The notes under the pieces are model-generated. The model searched no databases. It worked only from the letters and a program-made list of their open reading frames with translations, and had not been told where the DNA came from. Shown here one piece after another: positions 16,201-24,190 of a stretch of 31,017 nucleotides of DNA (within the stretch, counting starts at the first letter, position 1; each line of letters starts with the position of its first letter). Origin of the DNA: CAYGBW01 sp964348185 (GTDB lineage Bacteria > Desulfobacterota > BSN033 > WVXP01); NCBI GenBank assembly GCA_964348185.1, contig CAYGBW010000007.1, forward strand, positions 1 through 31,017, read 5' to 3'. A program made the translations under genes and the position numbers.

Positions 16201-16562
16201 CCAGAAGAGGATCCTCCCACCAGCTTCTGTCTGGGAGAAACAGGTACCGGTTTTCTCAAATCCGGCTTTGTGAACCACATATTATGGCTGACCATCAACA
16301 GTTTCTGGCCTTTGACCTTAGGAGGGGAATTCAAAATCGCGAGAAAATCATAGCCCCGCGCCTTCACGTTAACCTTTCTCTCTTGGATCCGGTCGTTCTC
16401 GATCGAATGAATGAATACCATCCATGTCACTCCATCCAGGTTGCCCCTTGCCTCATCCGCACGATGGAGGATCTCTTTGGGGGTCAGGTCACCCCAGAGG
16501 CAAGGCGCTCCCATCAAATTGATGAGCAATGCTGACGCCACAGAGAACAATTTGAGCTTCAT
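16146..16562 (-). pseudogene. LolA-like outer-membrane lipoprotein-sorting protein, 3'-truncated
   Basis: The N-terminal half of a periplasmic LolA-like protein: signal peptide MKLKLFSVASALLINLMGAP with cleavage near LWG, then LTPKEILHRADEARGN, the beta-sheet core (RKVNVKARGYDFLAILNSP, KVKGQKLLMV) and the family signature LRKPVPVSPRQKLVGG. Homology stops at about 16212. The last ~20 residues are off-frame sequence, and about 110-130 residues of the normal protein are absent. The start at 16562 follows GGAGAAG (16570-16576). It lies 58 bp after the permease remnant. Confidence 0.75.
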
Positions 16563-16620
16563 TGCGTTCTTCTCCATCAAAAGCCTGGAAGGCTGCCTGA
16601 CGCCCCTACCGGATTTAGGC

Positions 16621-16824
16621 CTAAACATGTCCTAACGCATCGACCACATTTTGACGAGCCGCGCGTCTGGCAGGAATGAGGGAAGCGATCATACATAGGA
16701 TCAGCAAAAAGAGAAAACTGTACATGACGTATTCGGGTAGAAACTCGATTCTTATAGGAACACGTAGCGATATTCGCGGAGGGACCCAGGTGGGTTTAAG
16801 AAGATTCACCCCTGCGCTGCCCAA
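16621..16824 (-). pseudogene. C-terminal fragment of an FtsX/MacB/LolC-type ABC permease
   Basis: The final ~65 residues of an FtsX-type permease: a periplasmic tail, one hydrophobic segment (YSFLFLLILCMIASLIPA) and the hallmark end PARRAARQNVVDALGHV. All of the N-terminal membrane anchor and extracytoplasmic domain is missing, and a stop lies ten codons upstream of the first possible start. It is followed by the LolA-like fragment in the order expected for a lipoprotein or hydrophobe export locus. Confidence 0.75.
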
Positions 16825-16839
16825 AGGCGGCTCTCAGCT

Positions 16840-17106
16840 GATCACGAAACGGCTCAGTATATTCAGGCTCATCCAGCAACACAGAGATGCCATCAGCTCG
16901 GGAGGTATGCCCACACAATGGATCAGCTTGAGGCCTGGGTTGAGCGGGCAACGGACCGCGGACTCATGGAAATCACTGTCTGGTTCTGTGTAGGAATGCA
17001 AGATCAGACGGTCGAGTCCGTCTGGCAGACCCTGGGCCATTGCGAGAAGCTTCTCAAGAGATTCCGGGGAAAGCGAGTGATACCGATCAGAGGAGCGGGC
17101 ATATGA
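16840..17106 (+). pseudogene. Internal fragment of a B12-binding radical SAM protein
   Basis: A plus-strand open stretch with no own start, wedged between minus-strand fragments. It reads SADHETAQYIQ, then GRYAHTMDQLEAWVERATDRG, MEITVWFCVGMQDQTVESV and CEKLLKRFRGKRVIP. This matches the C-terminal half of the radical SAM core of B12-dependent family members, with the usual FMIGLPGQT-type strand and the following CE-LL-RF helix. The FeS-binding Cys motif is not in this piece. Homology ends near 17087 and the frame stops at 17106. Identification is from memory of the family pattern. Confidence 0.55.
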
Positions 17107-17242
17107 GCTCGAACGAATTGGGCATGAAATCATGCGGAGGAACCAGGAAGTCCTTTTTTCCGGGGTACAGAGTCAGATATTCCCCGTTTATCGTGAGATC
17201 GGCTATCGCTGGTTCGATGAGATCCCCGTTGATCTCTGTCAT
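17087..17242 (-). CDS. Unrecognised 51-residue ORF with strong ribosome binding site
   Basis: A minus-strand ORF preceded by a near-perfect Shine-Dalgarno (AAGGAGGAAG, 17259-17250) at good spacing. The protein is acidic and beta-like (MTEINGDLIEPAIADLTING, then YLTLYPGKKDFLVPPHDFMP), with no known family. Because its end meets the radical SAM fragment on the other strand, it is probably the 5' end of a larger gene cut by the same rearrangement. It lies 68 bp downstream of the phosphopantetheinyl transferase gene and may have been in its operon. Confidence 0.45.
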   Translation of the reverse strand: MTEINGDLIEPAIADLTINGEYLTLYPGKKDFLVPPHDFMPNSFELICPLL

Positions 17243-17310
17243 GCACTGACTTCCTCCTTTTTCCGTGGCACCAGACGGTTCCATCCCGGGGCAGGCCAGA
17301 AGACGGAGAA

Positions 17311-18201
17311 TCAGCCGGAGGGGTTTGAGGGGGACCGGGGAGGAAGGGTAATAGAGGAGAGGACAAAGTTTCCAATGATGCGACAGCCGACCTCAAAGGA
17401 GCATCCGACTGGGTAGTGATTCCCAGCGCTCTTAAGGAGGCTCCCCCCAAAACTCTGTCGACCCTCATTCCAGCGTAGTTCTGCATCAAGATAGTTGAGA
17501 TAGATCTGCTGAATCGGGAAGAAGGCCTTAAAGCCAGCCTCTTTGGCAGAAAAAACCATCCTGAACCTTATATCCCGATTATTCTGGCTTTTGAAGATCC
17601 AATCCATCTCTGACGGGTGGCAGACCCGGGTCGATATTCGAAGGTTCACAGGTTCGTCCATACGCTCCAAGTCGACCCCTATCCCGTCGGCTATGGTTTT
17701 CCTGACAACGGCGGCGATGGCGATATCGCCCTTGTGGCTGATGGAGCCGACAATGCCGTCCTGCCAGAGGGGCTCACGGTGTTTGCCCCTCAAAACGGGT
17801 TCCGGGTGGATCCCCAGGGCCTTGATCGCTCGGAATGCGGCCAATCGACCGAGCAGGAACTCCGTTCGTCTTTTTTTTATCGCTCTCGGGCTCAACAGTT
17901 TCAACTCTTCGGGATGGGCTGAATAACGATTCAAATCTCCTGTGGAAACGCAGGAAAAACTGACGACGGAATGGAAGGGTGAAGTGATTTTCAAGGACTG
18001 TCGCTCCACAAAAGCATAAGGGTAAAACCAAAGCACAGAACGCTCAGGTGGCACTCGAAGGAGACCCGCTATGCTTAATAGTCTCCTGTCGAATTCCGAC
18101 GGATTCAATATAAACACAAAAAGGCAAATTCTCAAGCGGCTTTTGGCAGCGGCGCGAGGGGATTTCTGCGTATCTGGAGCCGATTTGACTGAACATCCCA
18201 T
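17311..18201 (-). CDS. 4'-phosphopantetheinyl transferase (EntD/Sfp type)
   Basis: Activates acyl or peptidyl carrier proteins by transferring phosphopantetheine from CoA. Visible motifs: KKRRTEFLLGRLAAFRA (109-125), the CoA-binding SISHKGD with His156, the metal motif GVDLE (Asp177, Glu179), and FSAKEAGFKAF with Lys220, Glu221 and Lys225. The catalytic part spans nucleotides 17311 to about 17940. The first ~85 residues are not recognisable, so the true start is uncertain; a TTG near 17997 is possible, and an AGGAG at about 17940 is too close to the next TTG. It is the only gene in the 15.8-20.25 kb stretch that keeps all catalytic motifs, and it sits beside acyl-CoA ligase and ACP remnants it may once have served. 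Confidence 0.75.
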   Translation of the reverse strand: MGCSVKSAPDTQKSPRAAAKSRLRICLFVFILNPSEFDRRLLSIAGLLRVPPERSVLWFYPYAFVERQSLKITSPFHSVVSFSCVSTGDLNRYSAHPEELKLLSPRAIKKRRTEFLLGRLAAFRAIKALGIHPEPVLRGKHREPLWQDGIVGSISHKGDIAIAAVVRKTIADGIGVDLERMDEPVNLRISTRVCHPSEMDWIFKSQNNRDIRFRMVFSAKEAGFKAFFPIQQIYLNYLDAELRWNEGRQSFGGSLLKSAGNHYPVGCSFEVGCRIIGNFVLSSITLPPRSPSNPSG

Positions 18202-18284
18202 TTCATTTAGAGTATGATCCCGTAGAAATTTGGGCAGTTACAGGAGCAAGGGGATTGACCCGGTAAACCCGGTAAGAGGATAAT

Positions 18285-18675
18285 ATGGAATTCATCGTGC
18301 CCGAGATCCTCGAAAATCGTGCGAGGGACTATCCGGACAAGGCGGCTGTGGTTATGGGCTCGGAAAGCATCACGTACCGAGAGCTCGACGAACCGGGGTG
18401 GATGGATTTTCGGTGGGGAAAAGGGAAGACAAGAAGAGGTCATCGATTCGTTGGGATGGGTCCATGAGGTGGTCGTCTATGGGGTTCAGGATGAACGCTA
18501 TGGGGAGAGAATCAAGGCGAAAATCGTGGCCTCGGATCGTCGGGTCAACGAACGTGACGTCATCCAATTCTGCCGGAGACACCTCGAGAGATACAAGGTA
18601 CCTCAGCTGGTCGAGTTCTGTTCATCCCTGCCAAGAACGGAGGCGGGGGAGATCGACCGTCGAGTGTTGCACTAG
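18285..18675 (+). pseudogene. Acyl-CoA synthetase/AMP-ligase with internal deletion
   Basis: The first ~35 codons of an AMP-forming acyl-CoA ligase (EILENRARDYPDKAAVV, then ESITYRELDE, the classic N-terminal helix-strand pair) run into its C-terminal lid domain in another frame. That domain begins at GGEKGRQEEVIDSL and continues WVHEVVVYGVQDERYGERI, then FCRRHLERYKVPQLVEF and LPRTEAGEIDRR, where the hinge and catalytic-Lys region is. Some 330 central residues, including the ATP-binding P-loop and adenylation core, are gone. The join is at about 18390-18405 and is also out of frame. It cannot adenylate substrates. Confidence 0.85.
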
Positions 18676-18689
18676 ATTCGAGTTGCGAT

Positions 18690-18945
18690 ATGACAATGAT
18701 AATCGATGTTCACACCCACATCGTGGCCGAAGAATGGCTTCCGGAATCGTGGTGGCGGTCCCAGGCCGATTTTCTTCTTCAGACAGCCGGCCCCTTCGGT
18801 TTTCACTCCTACGATGACATTCGTCGCAAAAGATTCTATAGGTTCTGGGACCCTGAAGCCGAAAAACTCGTTGCTGCCATGGACGAGGCGGGCATCCGCC
18901 AGAGCGTTATTCTTCCCCTTGACTTCGGCCTGGCACTGGGAGAGG
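18690..18945 (+). pseudogene. N-terminal fragment of an amidohydrolase-2 family protein
   Basis: The first ~85 residues of a metal-dependent TIM-barrel hydrolase or decarboxylase. IIDVHTHIV is the metal-binding HxH strand, followed by the typical substrate-cap helices and the second strand (KLVAAMDEAGIRQSVILPLDFGLALGE). Homology ends at about 18945, where the sequence becomes the B12-binding domain of a radical SAM protein in another frame. The remaining ~220 residues, with the other metal ligands, are missing. It starts 15 bp after the acyl-CoA ligase remnant. Confidence 0.75.
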
Positions 18946-19446
18946 CTTTATCAATGGTCTTGATTACCAAGAGCGTTATGATGTCGTTGCCACGGGCGGC
19001 ATGGTCCTTCAGGCAGAGAGCGCGATGGAGCTGGCGATCCGATTTATTGATCGAGGAACACCTTGTGGTCATGGGGGGAGTCAATGTGACCACCTTTCCT
19101 GATGACTATTAGAGAGAGGGGATCAGCATCCTCATCGGTGAAGGAGAACACCTATTTCCACGTTTCTTGGATGATCTAAAGAGGGGCGAGCCGAAAGCCT
19201 TATATGACGGTATTGGCGGGAGGAATATCGATTTGCAGGATTCGCCGGTACCGCGGTTCGAACTCTTATCTCATCACCGATACTCGATTGTCGGGACACA
19301 AACCACCCGAGGATGCCCTTACAACTGCGACTACTGCAACGTCTCAAACATTCTGGGCACAAGATATCGCCATAAATCGATCGAAACCGTTTTGAAGGAG
19401 ATTCGGCTCCTTCGTGAGCTCTGGCCCAACAGAAGAGATATCGAGT
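18944..19446 (+). pseudogene. B12-binding radical SAM protein, truncated at both ends, with frameshift and nonsense codon
   Basis: Frame 1 (18944 to about 19063) encodes a B12-binding domain (GFINGLDYQERYDVVATGGM, then MELAIRFIDRGTP). An apparent extra T in CCTT (19061-19064) shifts the frame, which continues VVMGGVNVTTFPDDY, a TAG at 19110-19112, then ISILIGEGEHLFPRFLDDL and the radical SAM motif TRGCPYNCDYCNVS (CxxxCxxC) followed by YRHKSIETVLKEI. The protein is cut at about 19440 and the frame runs into a dehydratase remnant. N-terminal residues and about half of the radical SAM barrel are missing. The Cys motif would bind the 4Fe-4S cluster that cleaves S-adenosylmethionine. Confidence 0.8.
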
Positions 19447-20022
19447 AGTATACGGATTTACGACGAGAACAGAAAAACGCTTGAAGAGATGTACAATGTC
19501 AGAGCGGAAAACCCTCGAGTGGGTTGGGATCATCTGCCAATCTATCATAAGGTCAGATACTTATCCAAGACCTTTTCAAAATATGGCGGTGTTTTCGTTG
19601 CAGCTCCGTTTCTCGACATATCTGCTAGGGATCTTATGATTCATGATGGATTTGAGAGTTACATCGCTATGGAGGAATCCGGAAAGATCGATTTCGCTAG
19701 GCTGTCTTTGGACGAATTGCTTGAATTGGTTGGCATTGAGTACTGTATGGTTTATGTAAACCGAGGGTTAGCATATAAGCAAGAGCGGCTTTCCAAGCTC
19801 ATTAGTGATTACTCTCTCGACGGCTTTGTGTTTCATTTGAATCGAGGATGTAAGTCTCAGTGCCTTTCCCAGTATGAGCTAAGAGAGATGCTACGTAGGA
19901 AATTCGGGATAAAGAGTCTGTTGATTGATGGCGATTCAGTGGACCCGAGATTCTTTTCAGAGAGGCAGGTCACCACACGAATTGAAGCCTTCATGGAAGC
20001 CTTGACGAGGAGGGGGAGATAG
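19440..20022 (+). pseudogene. 2-hydroxyacyl-CoA dehydratase / benzoyl-CoA reductase subunit, C-terminal part
   Basis: About 190 residues from the second half of a PF06050-type FeS subunit (HgdB/BcrB/BadD-like; full length ~380-430). Matching features: SIRIYDENRKTLEEMY, GGVFVAAPFLD, DGFVFHLNRGCKSQCLSQYE with the characteristic Cys, GIKSLLIDGD, and the end DPRFFSERQVTTRIEAF. The N-terminal half with the other FeS ligands is missing, replaced upstream by the radical SAM piece. The first codons of the open frame (from 19414) are read out of frame from that piece. AT content is higher than in the neighbours, suggesting a different origin. The natural start and partner subunits are not present. Confidence 0.75.
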
Positions 20023-20056
20023 CCCTAAATGGGGCGGGCTAAAAGGGGGATGTTCG

Positions 20057-20251
20057 GTGGAAGAAGCGGAGGTGTTCAGACGAATCAGAAGCATTCTGGC
20101 TGAGATTCTGGAAATGGACGAGAGAGAGATTCATATAACCTTAGCACACGTTCGGTTCAACTTCAAATCAAGTCTTTCGGCTTCATGTTCATCAATGATT
20201 GAAGCAGCAACAGTCAAAAGCGGCATGGCCTCTGGAAATCCTTTGTACTAG
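20057..20251 (+). pseudogene. Acyl carrier protein, N-terminal fragment
   Basis: Starts with GTG after AAAGGGGG. The first helix, EEAEVFRRIRSILAEILEMDEREI, is that of an acyl carrier protein, but the sequence diverges after about 28 residues. The DSL motif whose Ser carries phosphopantetheine is absent. The rest of the frame is not recognised. It is probably cut by a deletion at about 20140, in keeping with its neighbours. Confidence 0.6.
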
Positions 20252-20299
20252 CCGTTGCCTTGGCAGCCGCGCTCTGGTGCGAGATTGGGTCGGGCTATC

Positions 20300-21103
20300 A
20301 TGAACGAAAACGTGTTATTAGCATTCACTCTGACCGCATTGGCAGGGCTATCTACCGGAATAGGCAGTGCCCTGGCTTTCTTTTCCAGGCGCACCAACAA
20401 GACCTTTCTCTCCACGTCTCTTGGCTTTTCTGCTGGGGTCATGATCTATGTTTCCCTCATCGAGATCTTCACCAAAGCTGAGGCCGCGTTGGTCGAGGTC
20501 CATGGCGATTTCGTTGGGGCGTGGATAACGGTTGGGGCCTTTTTTGGTGGTATCGTTCTCATCGCGCTCATAGATCGTATTCTTCCCTCTTATGAGAACC
20601 CTCACGAGGCACACGCCATCGAAGAGATGGGCCAATCGGTTGTGGAGGAGACCCGTCTCATGCGCATGGGGGTTTTTACGGCCTTGGCTATTGGCATTCA
20701 CAACTTCCCTGAGGGCCTGGCCACTTTTTTCGGTGCCCTCTCAGACCCGGCCGTTGGCATCGCTATAACGGTTGCCATCGCCATTCACAACATCCCTGAA
20801 GGTATATCGGTGTCGGTACCGGTTTATTTTGCCACCGGCAGTAAGAAGAAAGCCTTTTGGCTCTCATTTCTCTCTGGAGTCTCCGAACCGGTTGGAGCCC
20901 TTATCGGTTATACGATCCTCAAGCCCTTGTTCTCTGTCACCGTCTTTGGCGTGCTATTCGCCGCAGTCGCGGGAATTATGGTGTTTGTCTCGTTGGATGA
21001 GCTGCTGCCGGCGGCAAAAGAATATGGGAAAGGGCACCTTGCGATCTACGGTTTGATTGGGGGCATGGCTGTTATGGCGGTGAGCCTCCTTCTGTTTTTG
21101 TAA
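20300..21103 (+). CDS. zupT: ZIP family metal transporter (ZupT/GufA type)
   Basis: A 267-residue inner-membrane divalent metal (Zn, Fe, Mn) importer with eight predicted helices. The two metal-site motifs are HNFPEG (134-139) and HNIPEG (163-168) in helices IV and V. SGVSEPVGALIGY and the ending MVFVSLDELLPAAKEYG are typical of ZupT. The ATG at 20300 matches the family N-terminus; a start at 20255 would add 15 residues without a counterpart. No strong ribosome binding site is seen. The stop lies 58 bp inside the 3' end of the convergent ribD. Confidence 0.9.
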   Translation: MNENVLLAFTLTALAGLSTGIGSALAFFSRRTNKTFLSTSLGFSAGVMIYVSLIEIFTKAEAALVEVHGDFVGAWITVGAFFGGIVLIALIDRILPSYENPHEAHAIEEMGQSVVEETRLMRMGVFTALAIGIHNFPEGLATFFGALSDPAVGIAITVAIAIHNIPEGISVSVPVYFATGSKKKAFWLSFLSGVSEPVGALIGYTILKPLFSVTVFGVLFAAVAGIMVFVSLDELLPAAKEYGKGHLAIYGLIGGMAVMAVSLLLFL

Positions 21104-22209
21104 CTGAAGTCAGGCCTTGCAACGACAAGCAGATCCGGCCCAACCCTTTGTATCCTGTCGATGGACAATCCCATCGCCTGGCCGACTTCGTCAATTCCCA
21201 GATCCCCCACCCCTTCGATCCCTTTGCCAATGATTTTCGGCCCGATGACCCACAGCAGTCTATCGACCAGCCGAGCGGTGAGAAAGGAGGTGGCCAGTCT
21301 GGCCCCGCCTTCGACCAGGATGGACATGACGCCCTCCCCAGCGAGAATCTGGAGGGCGGCCATGAGATCGACCCCGCCCTGAGGGTTCGCCGCGACTTGA
21401 AGAACCCGAGCCCCCAAGGCTTCAACGTGACCCATTCGGTCGGGATCGGCATACTGAGTCGTCAAGACGGTGGTCAGGGAGGCATTGCCTTCCGATAGGG
21501 CTCTGCTCTCCAGGGGTATTCGAAGCCTACTGTCTACGATGAGGCGGCGTGGATTCCTCCCTTTGACCCGTCGAACCGTCAACCTCGGGTCGTCTCGGAG
21601 CACCGTCCCGATGCCCACCATGACAGCATCATGGGTGGCCCGCCATTTGTGAGCCAATCTCAAGGATTCAGGCGAACTAATCCACTGGGAGCTTCCCCTC
21701 TTTGTGGCAATCCGGCCGTCAAGGGACTGGGCCATCTTCAACGTGACAAAGGGAAGGCCAATCTCAAAGTGTTTGAAGTAGGCCTGGTTCAACTCACGAC
21801 ACGCCTCTTCCAGCACGCCCACCGTGACCGGAATGCCGTGGTCTCGGAGGATCTTGACCCCCCGACCTCCCACGAGAGGATTGGGATCCATCGTTCCAAC
21901 CACGACGCGGTCAATTCCCTTTTCGATAATCAGACCGACACAGGGAGGGGTCTTTCCATGGTGGGAGCAGGGCTCCAGGCTCACATAGAGGGTTGCCCCT
22001 CTTGCCTCCCCTTGGCCGGTCTCGAGCGCATCGACCTCGGCATGGGGGCCCCCAAATTCCCTGTGGTAACCCCTTGCTATGATGGCTCCTCCCCTAACGA
22101 CCAGGGCGCCCACCATCGGGTTTGGGCTAACCCGTCCCAGGCCTTTTCGGGCGAGTCGAAGGGCCTTTTTCATGTAGAATCTATCGTCCAACGGTACGGT
22201 GTCCTCCAC
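21046..22209 (-). CDS. ribD: Riboflavin biosynthesis deaminase/reductase RibD
   Basis: A 387-residue bifunctional enzyme carrying out steps two and three of riboflavin synthesis (deamination of the diaminopyrimidine, then NADPH reduction of the ribosyl chain). The deaminase domain has the zinc motif HAE (56-58) and PC...GKTPPC (Cys81, Cys90). The reductase domain has TLKMAQSLDGRIAT, DAVMVGIGTVLRDDPRLT and ILVEGGARLATSFL. The frame begins at a GTG at 22209; an ATG at 22173 is also possible, and neither has a good ribosome binding site. The last ~20 residues are not typical and overlap the zupT coding end by 58 bp. No other rib gene and no FMN riboswitch is in view. Confidence 0.92.
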   Translation of the reverse strand: MEDTVPLDDRFYMKKALRLARKGLGRVSPNPMVGALVVRGGAIIARGYHREFGGPHAEVDALETGQGEARGATLYVSLEPCSHHGKTPPCVGLIIEKGIDRVVVGTMDPNPLVGGRGVKILRDHGIPVTVGVLEEACRELNQAYFKHFEIGLPFVTLKMAQSLDGRIATKRGSSQWISSPESLRLAHKWRATHDAVMVGIGTVLRDDPRLTVRRVKGRNPRRLIVDSRLRIPLESRALSEGNASLTTVLTTQYADPDRMGHVEALGARVLQVAANPQGGVDLMAALQILAGEGVMSILVEGGARLATSFLTARLVDRLLWVIGPKIIGKGIEGVGDLGIDEVGQAMGLSIDRIQRVGPDLLVVARPDFSYKNRRRLTAITAMPPIKP

Positions 22210-22569
22210 CCAGGAACTCGTTGATTCAAGAACTCAGGCCCCCTCGCCTCCCCGGTCCCTCTGAGGAGTCGAGGCCCTTTCCAGAAGAAGACAAGGAAAG
22301 CGGAGAAAGGATAAAGGGGAAGGGACAAAGGACACAGGATCAGGCGGGTGCACCCCAAGACTTTCCCTTTGTTCCAGGATCCTTTGGCCTTTTTCCTTTA
22401 GCCCGGTTTCCTCTGGGATTGTTCGCCCCCTCCGAGCGACAAAAGTGGACCTTCCGATCAACGGTTTGAAGATCCCCGTGAACACCTTACCATGAGGGCC
22501 TTGTCGACGCAACGGGGACCCCTGGGCGCACTCGAAAACAACCGATGGTCAACGATAGGAGTTGGGCTC
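22210..22569. other. Gap upstream of ribD
   Basis: A 360-bp stretch with strand-asymmetric purine-rich runs (22280-22340) and no recognisable gene. Frames on both strands are Pro/Arg-rich. An FMN riboswitch was looked for and not found. No good promoter for ribD could be settled. Confidence 0.4.
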
Positions 22570-24183
22570 TTAGAGGGTCAATTGATTCCGGTCAGATCTG
22601 GACTCACCAATACTCGTCACGTAGATGGCTGGCTGATCGACAACCGGACACTTGAACTCGCAAATGGCGCAGCCAACACAGAGGTCAAGGTCGACCTGGG
22701 GTTGTTTGACGCGAGCCCTCTTGCCGTCTCGTCTCGTGACGACGCCCTCTTCAAACCAGATCGCCTTCTTCGGGGTGGGACAGTGTTCCTCACAGACGAT
22801 ACAGGGAATCCCCTGTGCATAGGGGAGACAGCGGCCTTTGTCAATAAAGGCGAGGCCGATTTTGGTCTTTTCTTTTTCGGGTTGAGAGAGGGGACGAATC
22901 GCTCCGGAGGGACAGACCTGGCCGCAAAGGGTACAGTAGTATTGACAGTATCCGATCCTGGGAACGAGAATGGGAGACCAGATTCCCTCAATCCCAGCTT
23001 CGAGAAGGGTGGGTTGAAGGCCATTGGTCAGACAGACCTTCATGCACTCCCCACACTTGACGCATCGTTCGAGAAAGGCCGCTTCCGATAAGGCTCCGGG
23101 AGGTCGAATGAGTTTCGGGTTGGGATGGCTTTCTGCGGCCCCAACCCTCATCAGGGGAACGGCAACAACGGCCGACGCAGCCGAAACGATGAGATTCCGG
23201 CGGGCCAGATCGGGCCCGGCCTGGGAAGTCTGGAATCCCTTCACCGGTTTGAAGTTCACCGCCCTTTCCGGGCAGATCCCCTGGCAGTTTCCGCAGACGA
23301 GGCATTCTGACTTGACCCAACCTCTGGGAAGAGCCTCTTTCTCTGCCTGAAAACAATCGGGGATGCACCGACCACATTCGTTGCAGGAATCGTCGATGAG
23401 ACGCTCAAACCGGCTGAAGCGAGCGACTAATCCCAACAGGGCGCCGAGGGGGCAGAGCACGACGCACCAAAACCGCTTTTGAACAAGGTTGAGAAGGAGA
23501 ACAGCGGCAAAGAGAACTCCCACCACCAGGCCCTGGTTGAAATGAGGCTGTTGAAAGGCGAGAACGAAGCTGCGCAAGAACCCGTATATGGGTTCAGACC
23601 ACACGGTGATGAGTTCGATATTGGAGAAATAGAGGAGGGCAAACAGACCGTGAACCCATTGGTTGAAGATCGGCTCTACAGCCAATGTCATGGAGCGGAT
23701 GAGGAGGGAAATTGGGTCGACGATTCCCGCCCACTGAAGGGAAAAAACAGAGGCCACGAGTAAAAAAACCAACACATAGTACTTCAGGCTGAAATTGAAG
23801 AAACGGGGGATCGAACGGGGCCTCTTCGAAGGGGAAGCGAGTCGTCCGACCGCGTGGTTGAGGGTTCCCAGGGGGCAGACCCACCCGCAGAACACCCTTC
23901 CAAACAGAAAGGTGAGGACGAGGATCAGCAGGCCCAGAAGGAGGGGGAGGGGGATCTGGTGAGAGGCCAGGAGGGTAGTCAGCCCGATCAGGGGGTCAAA
24001 CTCCAAGAAGACGCGAACGGGATAGCGGATTTCGTCCGATCCCCGGTAGCTCGTCAAAATGAGTAGGACGAGAAAGAGAACGAGAAAAAGGATTTGGCTT
24101 GTGAGACGGAATCTTCTCAGCATAGGAAAAGGGATGACGAGGGACCGGGAAATCCCCACGATGGGATTCTCAGGTACCCCCAA
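22570..24183 (-). CDS. NapH/NapG-like fused membrane ferredoxin
   Basis: A 537-residue iron-sulfur membrane protein likely passing electrons between quinone and a partner. The N-terminal ~300 residues have several membrane helices and the two cytoplasmic NapH motifs CGWVCPLGTLNH and CVVLCPLGALLG, followed by CNECGRC and CLVCGNCQGICP clusters. An internal twin-Arg stretch (ARRNLIVSAASAVVAVP) then leads into a NapG-like ferredoxin half with CVKCGECMKVC, CTLCGQVCPSGA, CIVCEEHCPTP and CVGCAICEFKCP. It thus resembles NapH and NapG joined in one chain. The start is a TTG at 24183, 7 bp after the DUF362 gene; an ATG at 24123 is an alternative. No nitrate reductase is nearby. Confidence 0.85.
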   Translation of the reverse strand: MGVPENPIVGISRSLVIPFPMLRRFRLTSQILFLVLFLVLLILTSYRGSDEIRYPVRVFLEFDPLIGLTTLLASHQIPLPLLLGLLILVLTFLFGRVFCGWVCPLGTLNHAVGRLASPSKRPRSIPRFFNFSLKYYVLVFLLVASVFSLQWAGIVDPISLLIRSMTLAVEPIFNQWVHGLFALLYFSNIELITVWSEPIYGFLRSFVLAFQQPHFNQGLVVGVLFAAVLLLNLVQKRFWCVVLCPLGALLGLVARFSRFERLIDDSCNECGRCIPDCFQAEKEALPRGWVKSECLVCGNCQGICPERAVNFKPVKGFQTSQAGPDLARRNLIVSAASAVVAVPLMRVGAAESHPNPKLIRPPGALSEAAFLERCVKCGECMKVCLTNGLQPTLLEAGIEGIWSPILVPRIGYCQYYCTLCGQVCPSGAIRPLSQPEKEKTKIGLAFIDKGRCLPYAQGIPCIVCEEHCPTPKKAIWFEEGVVTRRDGKRARVKQPQVDLDLCVGCAICEFKCPVVDQPAIYVTSIGESRSDRNQLTL

Positions 24184-24190
24184 GCAGCTT

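Noticed and set aside
19110..19112. In-frame TAG in the radical SAM piece as a possible pyrrolysine codon
   Set aside because: Pyrrolysine is known in methylamine methyltransferases and a few other proteins, not at this position of a B12-binding domain. A frameshift and two truncations nearby make a nonsense mutation far more likely.
22210..22569. Possible FMN riboswitch upstream of ribD
   Set aside because: None of the conserved FMN-aptamer segments could be found on the minus strand.
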